Shown here piece by piece: positions 1 through 8,900 of a stretch of 24,625 nt of DNA. Made by a program: the position numbers and the translations under genes. Every line of letters starts with the position of its first letter. The first letter of the stretch is position 1. Source of the DNA: Blastomyces gilchristii SLH14081 (Eukaryota; Ascomycota; Eurotiomycetes; Onygenales; Ajellomycetaceae); the NCBI RefSeq assembly GCF_000003855.2, contig NW_003101637.1:128437-153061 (forward strand), read 5' to 3'. The notes under the pieces are model-generated. The model searched no databases and was not told where the DNA came from. It saw only the letters and a list, made by a program, of their open reading frames with translations.

Positions 1-1016
1 GAATCAGACTCTGCAGCAGTTTTAACTGAACTTAAGAAGATAGCTGACTCTGATTCATCTTATATAAGCTCAGATTATTCTCAGTCATTTTCATTAATAT
101 AGTTATAAAGTGATATATTCTCTTCTTCTGAATCTGAATTTGATAAGTTTTGAAAGAGAATTCTTATAAAAGCTTAACATTTTTTCTCAAAAGAGTTTAC
201 TGTATATAATTCATTCTGAAACTTATATTCTAAGACTGAAAGTTTTTCTACACTTCTTATTTTAGTATAGTTAAAAGCTTTAATAAAAAAAACTTTCTTT
301 TCTTATAATTCTGTAAGAAATTTATTTCAGTAGTCTGTTTTAGCTCTTTTAATATCTGAAAAATATTCATTTCTGACAGCTTTAAACTCTTTATTAGATA
401 TTATATTATTCTTTCAATCTCTTCTAGCAGTAGCTAATTATTTTCTTTTAGATATAATATTCTCATTTTATCAAGATTTGAAATACTCAGAAGACTTTCT
501 CTTTAAAATATTATCTCTAATACTTATTAGAATAATAGATATAATAAGCTTCACTCTATTCTCAATTATTTCATTTGAGATATCTTGATCAGAATTTCAA
601 TATAGCTCACTCTATTTTTCAGATTTTAACAGTTTTATACTTTCTTCAACTGCTTTTCAATCAGCTTTTTCAAAGTTAAACTGATTAGAGAGAAGAGAAT
701 TTTCACTCATTTATTTTTTACTCAGTTCAATATTAAATTGAATAATCTCATGATCTGATTCTGATATCTTATTTAAATTAATAAATCAGTTTATAAATAA
801 GTCTTTTTTTAATTAGATTTTATAATAAGAAGATTAAATCTATAATAGATTTCTATTTCATATCTTTTCTAAAGAATGTTTATTAATTATACTTGTTAAC
901 TAAATCTATTAAATATTTAAAGATTTATTCAATTAGATTATCTACTCTTACTACTCTTTTATTTTCTGAATTTCATCAGAGATGATGTGTATTGAAATCT
1001 TCTATAATTATAGAGT
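1..1016 (-). mobile_element. Tad1-like LINE fragment (copy 2): endonuclease end to start of reverse transcriptase
   Basis: Read on the minus strand, this segment aligns base for base with the larger LINE of the window: first with 14826-15667, then without interruption with 21365 onward. It holds the C-terminal part of the AP-type endonuclease (His-His and Ser-Asp-His motifs, at about 1000-980 and 750), the linker, and the opening of the reverse transcriptase, and runs off the window at base 1. Stop codons occur throughout, mostly TGA at expected Trp positions and TAA at expected Gln positions, so it is dead. It lacks gypsy element 1: the target of that element is intact at 165-171. The LINE 5' part is missing beyond 1016. 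Homology to the main copy is seen directly; the domain names rest on knowledge of fungal Tad-clade LINEs. Confidence 0.88.
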
Positions 1017-1055
1017 TTCTTATTATTATTATTATTATTATTCTTCTTCTTCTTC
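1017..1055. repeat. TTA/TTC microsatellite
   Basis: About eight TTA units run into about four TTC units. Read on the minus strand this is a (GAA)n(TAA)n run lying exactly between a LINE 3'-UTR fragment and the broken LINE copy 2. It is probably the 3' tail of the former. Confidence 0.9.
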
Positions 1056-1362
1056 AATTATAGATATATATAGTCAGAGACTATAACATCTATCTGAGAA
1101 TCTTTAGTTCTCAGAGTTTTTCCTATATCTATAGAGTCAACTATTATACACTTATCAATTTCAGATATGTAAAATCAGAAAATTCCAGCTCAGAATACAA
1201 AAACTGTTTAAAAATTACAGTATTTCAACATCTTCTAATACTTTGAAATCATTTGAAAATATCATGACAAAGAAAAAGAGAACATAGTCTTAAAGATAGA
1301 CACATTAAATAGTTAGATAGAAAAGAATAGAAAGAAACAAGTATAGTAAAGAGCTACAGAAC
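1056..1362 (-). mobile_element. LINE 3'-UTR fragment (copy 3)
   Basis: The reverse complement of about 1200-1362 matches the 3' end of the main LINE, first at about 24075-24117 and then, after skipping the SINE, at 24526-24620. Shared words include TTTAATGTGTCTATC and ATGATATTTTCAAATGA. It is read as a 5'-truncated LINE copy holding only 3' untranslated sequence and ending in the adjacent simple-repeat tail. Bases 1056-1200 correspond to sequence beyond the window end, so their membership is inferred. The unoccupied SINE target is at 1311-1324. Confidence 0.65.
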
Positions 1363-1974
1363 AAGATCTCTGCAGTTTACATCTTAAGCTATATACATAT
1401 TTTAACACTCTATATAACTGATCATCATCTCTGTTCTCTCAGACTCACTTCAGAGATTATCATTCTCTCTAAAGAATTACTGCCTAGCTAGCTTGTGTAA
1501 CTACTTTACTCATAAGTGAGATTCTCAATAAGAATAATATCAGAGCTACTCAATTCTAGTTAAGTCTCTACTCTTTTAGCTGTCAATCTCAGCATTTCAG
1601 TTTATTAATTAATCATCACAGTCTTGCTTGCACTAATCATCTATTAAGAGTGTCTAGATCTTGTCTCATTCAGATTCTTGCTAGACTCAGAGTGTTCTAA
1701 TTGAATAGTTTTTAAATCTCATTTCTCAAAAGTGAGTGTCTAGAGTGAGAGAAATGAGATCTGGTCAGTTAAGCTTGATAATAATTCACTATTTCACAGA
1801 CACTCTAGATCTCAATCACTCTAGTACTAATCTAACTTGAAGTATCTGAGAGACTGTTAATTCTAAGATCAGTGAGAATTAGTACTCAGGAATCTCTGAG
1901 ATAAACATCTTACACTTAACAATGATTCACTATAGTGCACTCAGAGGCCTCTGATACTGTTTTATAACTTAACA
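1363..1974. other. unassigned AT-rich stretch with short inverted repeats
   Basis: No coding pattern or known element is recognised in this stretch of about 610 bases on either strand. It contains several TCTAGA-centred words in both orientations and one perfect 12-bp inverted repeat, listed separately. It may be the lost 5' part of the hAT element, a decayed SINE body, or host intergenic DNA. Confidence 0.5.
1716..1760. repeat. perfect 12-bp inverted repeat with 21-base loop
   Basis: ATCTCATTTCTC at 1716-1727 is exactly complementary to GAGAAATGAGAT at 1749-1760. This could form a hairpin. No T-run follows it, and no function is suggested. Confidence 0.7.
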
Positions 1975-1980
1975 GTGAAA

Positions 1981-2103
1981 GCTGTGGTTAAGATGACTCT
2001 CACAGGGTTCAAACCTGCCTCATCTTAGCATTCATTCCCCGGAGAGAAGGCCGCTAATTGAGGCTTCATAATAGCGTAGTTAATCACTATGCCACCTGGC
2101 TAT
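1981..2103 (-). other. decayed tRNA-related sequence (possible SINE head)
   Basis: On the minus strand there is an A-box-like TGGCATAGTGATTAACTACGC and a T-arm GCAGG-TTTGAAC-CCTGT. The T-arm has five paired bases and a seven-base loop that differs from the usual TTCGAAC by one C-to-T. The D-stem would pair as GCGT/ACGC before one G-to-A change. No acceptor stem or normal anticodon arm can be drawn, and the spacer between the boxes is too long for a standard tRNA. A SINE head or a tRNA pseudogene fits. It is richer in G and C than its neighbours. Confidence 0.45.
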
Positions 2104-2262
2104 ATTTTCTACATTACTTATGTGATTTAACTTGTGATATAAACACTGATAAAGAATCTTAATATCAAGATAAAGAATAATACAATGACTGATTCTTGAG
2201 ATGAAAATGAGATAACAGTGATTACTTAAGTAACTTTTATATTTAGTCTGAAAAAGATAATA

Positions 2263-2316
2263 TTTTTTTAATAACACTTTTTAATATTACTTTTTAATAA
2301 TGTTTTTTAATAATAC
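2263..2316. repeat. short AT-rich tandem repeat
   Basis: Four imperfect units of 12-14 bases follow the pattern TTTTTTAATAATAC, within an AT-rich stretch (2110-2490) in which I recognise nothing else. Confidence 0.65.
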
Positions 2317-2499
2317 TACTGTTAATTTTGAATAGATTGACTAATAATTTAAATATCACAGATTTAAAACATTACTAATATGACTTATATCTTCTCTAAA
2401 TAATAATAATAATTTTATAATATTTAATAAATAAATAAATCAGTCATATCACTGAATATGATACAGAATATTAGAATATAGTTAAGTTTAATATATAAA

Positions 2500-3480
2500 A
2501 TAGCTGTTCAGACTCTTCAATGATATCAGATAATTCATTATTAAGTGTAAAACTCTGATTCAGAAAAGATTCAAATATTAAAACTTTTTAATATGAAGTG
2601 AACTCAGTTGAAATATATGATTGCTTTACTGTTTCAGTTTTATAAGATAACTAAGACAGTTTTAATCACTTATATATCATTACTGCAGTCAGTCTGATGA
2701 GTATATAACAGTTTATTTACTTATCTTAAGAAGTAGTTGAATCACTTAAAAAGAAATTCAGTCAGAAGTAATAATATAGTACAGACTATTATTACTGTAA
2801 GAAATAAACTAATATATTATTACAGCAAAACTGAACAATCTTTTACAGAGTACTATACTGTAGCAGCTCTACTAGATCTCTCTTATTAAGTAATATCTAC
2901 ACTTCTCAAGATTAAATAGAGAAGAAATGAGACTTATATATTAAATTAACTTAAGACTACTACAATATCAACTATCAGAGGTTTGAATAAGTAGATATTA
3001 GAGATGTAAAGACAGTGAAATATAATTCTTTAATAAGTCAGAATTTTAGATAATACTTCATATTATATAGAACTATAATACTAACTTTGAAACAGAAATT
3101 GCATATATTGATTATAACTGAATATCAGACAAAACTATATACATATAACACTGAATTTGACTGCTATCTTCAAGGTAATCTGATGAATTTATACATTAAA
3201 TCAATTCTAGAGTTATAAAAAATTATTAAGAGTATATATTTAACTGCTGCACTGATAATATATAATATTCTGATAATTTAATTAACAGAGATGAGAATGA
3301 AGTAAAAGTTCAACTTAAGTCAAGATATTTGTCACTATCACTGAGAACAATTATAAGAAGAAATAATCAAGAAACTCATGATTATAAAACATAGAATTAT
3401 CAGACAGTTTAATACCTCTGATCACAGTATATCAGAGAAGTGTAGTTTTCAAAAGAAAGTGAAGAATAAACTTATACAAG
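2500..3480 (+). pseudogene. hAT-family transposase, C-terminal half, RIP-degraded
   Basis: This is the remnant of a DNA transposase that would cut and paste its element. Plus-strand frames show the order typical of fungal hAT transposases: a degraded RWNS-type motif near 2529; a stretch reading FYKITKTV near 2635; YYYSKTE at 2815-2835 followed by a VAALLD block; and the hATC dimerisation region with EFDCYLQG at 3153-3176, then a block ending in YNIL near 3264. Expected Trp codons appear as TGA and several Arg or Gln codons as stops; at least one frameshift lies after YNIL. The N-terminal half, with the zinc finger and first catalytic Asp, is not recognisable upstream. A hAT terminus follows 240 bases downstream, which supports the assignment. 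The family call is by motif order only, without a database search. Confidence 0.72.
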
Positions 3481-3715
3481 AATGTATTTAGTTGTGTCAT
3501 GAGTGTTACAAATAATTATTATCACATTGTGATTATATATGTAATCACTGAATGAACTGAATGAGACTGAATTTAATCTTTAGTCTCAGTCTTATTCTGA
3601 TTTTAAAAGAATGATTACTCTTCACTATTTATTCTCTGAAATTACTCTCATTTCACTGTTGTTGAATTAAATCTGATTATTGTTCACATTATTTCTGAAA
3701 GAATTGATTCATTGT
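3481..3715 (+). other. 3' untranslated part of the hAT element
   Basis: AT-rich sequence between the degraded transposase and the conserved right terminus. No coding signal is seen. It does not match the interior of the two short hAT derivatives. Confidence 0.4.
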
Positions 3716-3820
3716 CATGTTTTTTTGATACTTGGTTCTGATGAGACTCATGTAAAGAAATGTATGAGACCAGATCAAATGAGATCGAATGTGAAATTCA
3801 TGGTCTCAGCGGCCAGTCTA
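3716..3820 (+). mobile_element. right terminus of the hAT element (copy C)
   Basis: About 105 bases match the right ends of the two 506-bp derivatives (from 4474 in copy A and 5700 in copy B), beginning at CATGTTTTTTTGAT and ending in GGCCAGTCTA, a variant of the terminal inverted repeat CGGTCAGTCTA. Homology starts abruptly at 3716. It lies just downstream of the transposase remnant, so it is taken as the right end of that element. The following eight bases are GTAGTGTA. No matching left terminus or duplication is found upstream, so the left end is lost or unrecognisable. Confidence 0.7.
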
Positions 3821-4062
3821 GTAGTGTATATTTTAGCAGTTTCTATCTCATTTCTTATGCAGCAGTTAGTGCAACAAAAAAGATCTTAGAATTAGTGTTT
3901 TACTTCTCTTGAAAAAGGAAGGTGTTTTTCTCTGAATTTTACACAATATTCTTACAAAGAATTAATAACAGAGTTGTTTTCTGTTATAAATTCACATTCT
4001 TTTAAGTAAGAATTACTTTTTCAGTGACTGAAGAGCTTTTATTAATACTTAATTCTTTTTTA
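3821..4062. other. AT-rich stretch between hAT elements
   Basis: No gene is seen. A small inverted repeat, ATAACAG...CTGTTAT, occurs near 3967-3988. It may belong to the 5' untranslated region of the main LINE, whose exact 5' end I cannot place. Confidence 0.35.
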
Positions 4063-4584
4063 CAATCTTTTAGACTGACCGTGTGACCGTGTCTGAGACC
4101 AGGACCAGAATATTTTATGATTTCATTATCAATTCAACTGATCCCATTACACAGTTTTAACATTAGATAGTAGTCTCATACTGTTTCAGTGAGACTTACT
4201 ATCTACTCTTATTACATTTTTCAAATGAGATCATGATTTTCACTTCTTAATTTAAATTATTTTTATTGCTTTAAATGACTTTAAATCTTATTTGAGCATT
4301 ATCAAAAAGTGTTACTTTTTAAAAAATTAAAAATAGTCTAAAAGAAACCTTAAAATGTCTAAAAATAGTAACTTTATGCCAAGAATAGAACTAAATGAGA
4401 ATGTATGAGATCACTTTCTTATTTTTTCTAAGTCAGGGTCTCATTTTGAGATCTGATATATAGTCACTTTGCACGTTTTTTTAATGATTAGTCCCAGCGG
4501 GATTCACATCAAGAAATGTATAAGATCAGATTAAATGAGATTTAACGTAAAATTCATAGTTCCGGCGGCAAGTCTACACTCTTT
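4063..4584. mobile_element. non-autonomous hAT derivative, copy A, with target duplication
   Basis: The element spans 4071-4576 (506 bases). It starts TAGACTGACCG and ends CGGCAAGTCTA, an inverted repeat with two changes. It is flanked by CAATCTTT at 4063-4070 and CACTCTTT at 4577-4584, a 7-of-8 match that fits the 8-bp duplications made by hAT transposases. There is no coding capacity. Near the left end GACCGTG is repeated, and GGGACC/GGTCCC-type words recur, as expected of transposase-binding subterminal repeats. Compared with copy B almost every difference is G or C in B and A or T in A, so copy A has been hit harder by RIP-like mutation. Confidence 0.85.
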
Positions 4585-5002
4585 ATTAACTGATTTGAGT
4601 TGCATTCTTGTTGTGTGAGAAGAATTGAATGATTTATAATAAAATTGAATAGTTTTAATCAATTTCTCTGCAAAGAATTGACTTATTTTTTATCAGTTTT
4701 TCTCTCAAAAACTGTCATATTATCTGATTTATTATTAATTGATATCATACTTTTTCTCACTGTATCTGAAGAAAGAGATTGTAAAGAATTCATTGATTTA
4801 TCTTAAAAATCAATTTTAGTTTATTAGATTCTCTTCAAAAATCTAACCTAGTTACTGAACTAGTGTGAAAAAAATCAGGTATTTTATACATAAAGGTCTT
4901 TAATTCTTCGTTTGAAATAGTCTGATCAACTTTTCAATTGAAAATAGACTGATAAATCTCTCAATTGAAACAGTTTGATCACCTTTTCATTAAGTGAGTA
5001 AA
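4585..5002 (+). other. probable LINE 5' untranslated region
   Basis: No coding signal is seen. The stretch precedes the first ATG of LINE ORF1 and contains a three-unit tandem repeat (4912-4990). It probably served as the LINE leader and promoter region; this is inferred from position only. Confidence 0.45.
4912..4990 (+). repeat. three tandem units of 26-27 bases
   Basis: Units at 4912-4937, 4938-4964 and 4965-4990 each begin TTGAAA, carry a TAGTCTGAT-like core and end TTTTCAA or similar. Tandem repeats are common in LINE leaders and may act in transcription. They end 12 bases before the ORF1 start. Confidence 0.75.
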
Positions 5003-5298
5003 ATGAGTTCAAGAATACACTCAGTTAATATGAAAAAAGATGCTTTCTCAGATACTATTTCTGAGATTGAAATTCTGAAGAGAAGAAAGAAAGAAGAAAT
5101 AGAGAAATAATAAGTTCTTGAAATACAAGAACTTAAAAAAGCCAGTAAAATTCTTGAAGAACAGTGTCTGATTGAGATGAATGAAGAAGTTCTGTTAATT
5201 CTTCATACTCAGACTAGACAACTACAGAAAGTGATTAAGTTCAAGCTTGAAATTTCAAATACAGTTTAAAAAACATTGAAAGTTTATAGTATAATCAC
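5003..5298 (+). pseudogene. LINE ORF1 (Gag-like), N-terminal coiled-coil part
   Basis: ATG at 5003 opens a frame of about 98 codons, broken by a TAA pair near residue 36 and one later TAA. The encoded protein is rich in Lys and Glu with heptad-like Leu/Ile spacing (for example EIEILKRRKKEEIE and LEIQELKKASKILEE), as expected of the coiled coil that multimerises LINE ORF1 proteins. The ATG was chosen because it follows the leader repeats and precedes the longest Lys/Glu-rich run. The frame is cut at 5298 by hAT copy B. Assignment to ORF1 rests on position and character, since this N-terminal part is poorly conserved in the family. Confidence 0.6.
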
Positions 5299-5812
5299 TA
5301 GACTGACCGTGTGACCGTGTCTGAGACCAGGACCAAATTTTTTGATAGTCTCATTACCAATTCGACTGATCCCATTACACAGTTTTAACATTAGATAGTA
5401 GTCTCATACTGTCCCAGTGGGACTTACTGTCTACTCTTGTCACATTTTCCAAATGGGACCATGATTTCCACTTCTCAATTTAAATTATTTTTATTGCTTT
5501 AAATGACTTTAAATCTCATTTGAGCATTACCAAAAAGTGTTACTTTTTAAAAAATTAAAAATAGTCTAAAAAAAACCTTAAAATGTCTAAAAATAGTTAC
5601 TTTATGCCAAGAATGGGACTAAATGGGATCAAATGAGATCACTTTCTCATTTTTTTCAAGTCATGGTTCCATTTTAAGATCTGATATATAGTCACTTTAC
5701 ATGTTTTTTTGATAGCCAGTCCCAGCGGGATTCACACCAAGAAATGTATGGGACCCGACCAAATGGAACCAAATGTGAAATTCATGGTCCCGGCGGTCAG
5801 TCTAATAATCAC
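5291..5812. mobile_element. non-autonomous hAT derivative, copy B, with 8-bp target duplication
   Basis: The element spans 5299-5804 (506 bases), has perfect 11-bp terminal inverted repeats TAGACTGACCG/CGGTCAGTCTA, and is flanked by an exact 8-bp duplication ATAATCAC (5291-5298 and 5805-5812). It has no coding capacity. It is the best preserved of the three related termini and keeps many CC, GG and CG pairs that copy A has lost. It interrupts LINE ORF1. It must have been moved by a hAT transposase supplied elsewhere; the one at 2500-3480 shares at least its right terminus. Confidence 0.92.
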
Positions 5813-7141
5813 TGACTCTTCTTCTTCTTTTTCCTTCTTAAATCAGAAAAACTATATGCTCAAGCAGCAGAATCTGCTATTTTTAAACCTGCTATTTCTA
5901 AACTTGCTGTCTCAAAATCTGCTCAAAATTCTGAAAGTACTTAGAAGAAAAATGTTCATACATCTCTTCATAAGAAACAAGAGAAGAAAATGCAAAGAGA
6001 GAAAAATGTTCAAATCTTCAGAAATAGAAGACTTATTCTCAAAGTCTTAAATAGAGAGATTATGCAGAAGAACAAGCTGAACTCAAATCTCATTTTTATA
6101 ATTAGAAATGAAATTAATCAGAAGTTTCTTTCTCAGTTAATATATGATATTAAAGTTCAAAAATCAGTTATAACTTTAATTAAGTCATCTTTCTCTGAAA
6201 ATTTCATTATTCTAACTACAATGCCTGCATTCAGTGCAGAATTTCTTATTTAGAATGAGAATATCTGAAAATCAGCAATGGAATCTTTGTTAAACATAAC
6301 AATTCTATCTAAAAGAGATGAAAAGTGAGATAAATTCATTTCTTATAATATTTCAGTTGAAATTTTTGACTGTGAGAAAGAAATAATACTTCTTAAAAAT
6401 GAGTCTGAATAATACAATTCTTCTCAACTGAGAAAGAAGTCTGTATAGCTGAATTCAATTGAATTCAGATAAAACAGAAGAAATACCTCTATTCTAGTTT
6501 ATACAAAGACACTTAAACAATCAAAAAAATCTAAAGTGAGAGTGACAGGTTTGAAAATGAGAGTTCATGAATACAAAGACTTAAGAATGAATCTCAAAGT
6601 ATAAACACAGTGTTCAAACTGTCAAAAATATAGAAACTTTACAATCTCTTATTTCAGAGACTCAAAATATGAATTGTGTGCTAAAGAGTATAAGACTAGT
6701 GAGTATAAATGTGAAATACACTTAAAAAGAGATGAAATGTGTTAATATACTCTATTTAAATGCTCTAACTGTAAAGAAAAGCATGCATCTAGTTTAAAAG
6801 AAGACACATTTACTTCAAGAATTTAAAAGAAGTGAAGAAAAGAAAAAGCTTAAAATCAATCTAAAACTGAAGATTACAGTTGAGTCAGTAAATCTGCAAC
6901 TGTAAGCTTAAAAAGAAGAAACTCTCAATTGTCTAAATTCTCTAACTTGAATTCTTCAGCTACGTACAAACAGAATTTGAATTCTTAAACATCTGTTAAG
7001 ATTAGAGAATTGAGAAATAACTCTATTAATAAACTAGAAAGAATGTAAACAGTGAAAATTTCTACTTTTCAAAATAGTTATAATCTACTATCTGATGATA
7101 GTGATTAGATTCTACTCTATTTCTACTGTCTTTTAGTATGA
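5813..7141 (+). pseudogene. LINE ORF1 (Gag-like), central and zinc-knuckle part
   Basis: This is the RNA-binding ORF1 protein of the LINE. Visible in order are a Ser-rich stretch; a basic region near 5950-6060 (REKNVQIFRNRRLILKVLNRE); the block ILTTMPAFSAE near 6215; an RVHEYKDLR block near 6560-6590; and the zinc-knuckle region from 6611. The first knuckle reads CSNCQKYRNF with the expected His and last Cys changed; a second has CAKEYKTSEYKC; a third reads CSNCKEKHAS near 6760. From 6611 onward the frame stays in register to a TGA at 7139-7141, with several internal TAA and TGA stops. That TGA overlaps the ORF2 ATG as ATGA. There is a frame change somewhere near 5860. Confidence 0.8.
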
Positions 7142-7222
7142 ATATACAACAACAACAACAAAAAAAGTGAAAAAATTATTCAAAAATCACATTTATTTAA
7201 AACAATATAAATTGTATTTATT
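7138..7222 (+). pseudogene. LINE ORF2 start, cut off by gypsy element 2
   Basis: ATG at 7138, overlapping the ORF1 stop as ATGA, opens ORF2. A (CAA)5 run encodes Gln repeats just after the start, and a TGA follows. The endonuclease domain continues at 14476 on the far side of gypsy element 2. The last five bases (7218-7222, TTATT) are one copy of the target duplication. Confidence 0.7.
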
Positions 7223-7480
7223 TATAAGAATAAGTGCTCGCAGGCGGTTATTCGGGTGTTTGCAGCTTGGTGTGATATGTACTGTCAACTACTAGAAGTA
7301 TTTGCAGTAGAAAGATAAAATGTAGAGATTAAATGTATAATAGCATTCAAGCTGAGTTGTGAATAGTATTCACAAACTCCAGTCTATATAGTTGTGTGTA
7401 GCCAAGAGCTGCTAGCTCTATTAATTACATAAGAGATAGAAATAGAGGTAAAGAATCTGTAAGAAGTGAGATTTCTTACA
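7223..7480 (-). repeat. 3' LTR of gypsy element 2
   Basis: 258 bases, matching 14214-14470. The terminal TG has become TA by one G-to-A change (7223-7224). The outer end (7235-7300) keeps words such as CTCGCAGGCGG and TTCGGG. The inner end (about 7425-7475) is mutated, for example AATCTGTAAG where the other LTR has AATCCGCGAG. Confidence 0.95.
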
Positions 7481-7481
7481 T

Positions 7482-7496
7482 ATTTCTCCCTCTCTA
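7482..7496 (-). other. polypurine tract of gypsy element 2
   Basis: The minus strand reads AGAGAGGGAGAAATA directly before the 3' LTR. This is the expected position and composition for the plus-strand primer of reverse transcription. Confidence 0.8.
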
Positions 7497-8239
7497 AGGC
7501 TTCATCTGTGAAGCCTTTCACTGAGTAACTTCATTGAATCAGCTCAGCACTGCAGTGATACTCACTAAAAACTCTTCATATCTATAAAAAATCTCAGTGA
7601 GGAAAAATCTCTTGTTACTGTGAAGAAAAAACAGTCTGTCACTCAGTTTCTTATTCTGTGAGATTCTTTGTGATCTACAGATTCTTCTCTGACTATTATA
7701 CAGATTTATCTCACATCTTTCATACAGAAGAGTTTCAGTTGACTCTTAATTATTTTTATAAGAGTCTTATGTGATCATCACACAGATTCATCTCACAGGT
7801 GAATCACTCTCTGTGAGATCATTCTCATTAAAGAGAAGTATTTATAAGTTAATCTTTCACTTATTCTTATAAATCATTGTTCTTTGATACTGTAGAATTG
7901 TGAGGAATTTTTCATTCTTTTATTAACTCTGTAGAATTGTAGAATCAAGATATCTGCAGTCTACAATTATTCTTTATAGTTATATAGAAAGATTCAGGCC
8001 TGTAATTCATAATCACTCTTATTTACTAGAGTGATCTGACTATTCTGCAGAATCACTCACAGTGTAAGTAAATCTCTCTAGAGTAGTATAAATATCTCAG
8101 ATCTGTTTACAGAATCTCATCTTCTTTTTTCTTTTTCTATAACAGCTCTCATTCTTATAAACTGTGAGTATTCTTATTCATTCATGAAGTGTTTTCACTC
8201 AGATGATAGAGAGAGAGTATTTCTAATAATATTCATATA
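7497..8239 (-). other. non-coding 3' region of gypsy element 2
   Basis: No coding frame is recognised. Repeated short words such as TCTGTGAGAT and CAGATTTATCTCACA or CAGATTCATCTCACA occur between 7650 and 7820, which may be remnants of local duplication. Confidence 0.4.
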
Positions 8240-8900
8240 TTGATTCAAGAACTTCTCAAGAATAAAAATTTTTCAATTTCAATATCTTTACAAATAATGT
8301 CTGACTGCTGCTGAGCTTCTTGTGAGCATCTCTGTAACTTCTCTAATCACTTTTTACTGACTGATAGAGTAGAGACATCACTGCTTATAATAGTGTCTTT
8401 ACTTCTCTCAGCTCTGTCACTGCATCTGATCTTCAGATCAGCAGTCAATTCCATGCCTTCTTCATATCAGTCTCTGATGCTAAGCAGTGCAGTTCTTCTC
8501 TTTACTGTAAGTCTTCTCATAAGTAATTCCTTACAGATTCTAGCTAATAGTTCTTGCAAAGCTCTCAGTATTGTCAGTGTCTTCTGCAGCCCTGCAGGCC
8601 TATAATCACTCCTTCTCTGCCTGCACAATCTCTGATCAGGCATATGTAAATATGTCTAGGTTTTCTATCAATGATTCTCACACCGCAGCGCATTTTCACA
8701 ATCTCATTATCAATAAGAGATGAGTCTCTGAGTATCTACAAAATCCAGATAATCAAGGTAATGCAAATATTATGAATTTACAATGAGAGTTAATCTGAGC
8801 AGATAAGTCTTCTCTCTGTATCTTAATTATTTTCAGGCTGAATACTTCAGTATAACTGAGAAAGTAAACACAGCTTTATAAGAAGTATATGATCACACAT
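8240..8900 (-). pseudogene. candidate accessory reading frame downstream of gypsy element 2 pol, unrecognised
   Basis: Past the chromodomain, one minus-strand frame stays readable for about 220 codons. The best part starts at an ATG at 8643 (MPDQRLCRQRRSDYRPAGLQ at its head) and has only two stops in about 130 codons, both TGA, which elsewhere in this element replace Trp. Upstream in the same frame several stops are adjacent TGA/TAA pairs. The product would be Arg/Leu-rich and helical with no motif I recognise. The segment keeps more G and C than the rest of the element. It could be a third retrotransposon gene, captured host sequence or chance. No function is proposed. Confidence 0.35.

Noticed and set aside
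3680..3889. 69-codon plus-strand open frame
   Set aside because: It crosses the hAT terminus (3716-3820), which is non-coding in the related copies.
5299..5804. Tc1/mariner-type element with TA duplication
   Set aside because: The TA at each end fits, but exact 8-bp repeats lie just outside it in copy B and 7 of 8 in copy A, which fits hAT with TA as part of the terminal repeat.
5709..6050. 113-codon plus-strand open frame
   Set aside because: It starts inside hAT copy B and runs into LINE ORF1 in a frame different from the recognisable ORF1 blocks, so it is a product of the insertion.
8393..8605. Plus-strand open frame of 70 codons
   Set aside because: It is antisense to the candidate accessory frame of the minus-strand gypsy element. 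Its hydrophobic look reflects the pyrimidine-rich strand.
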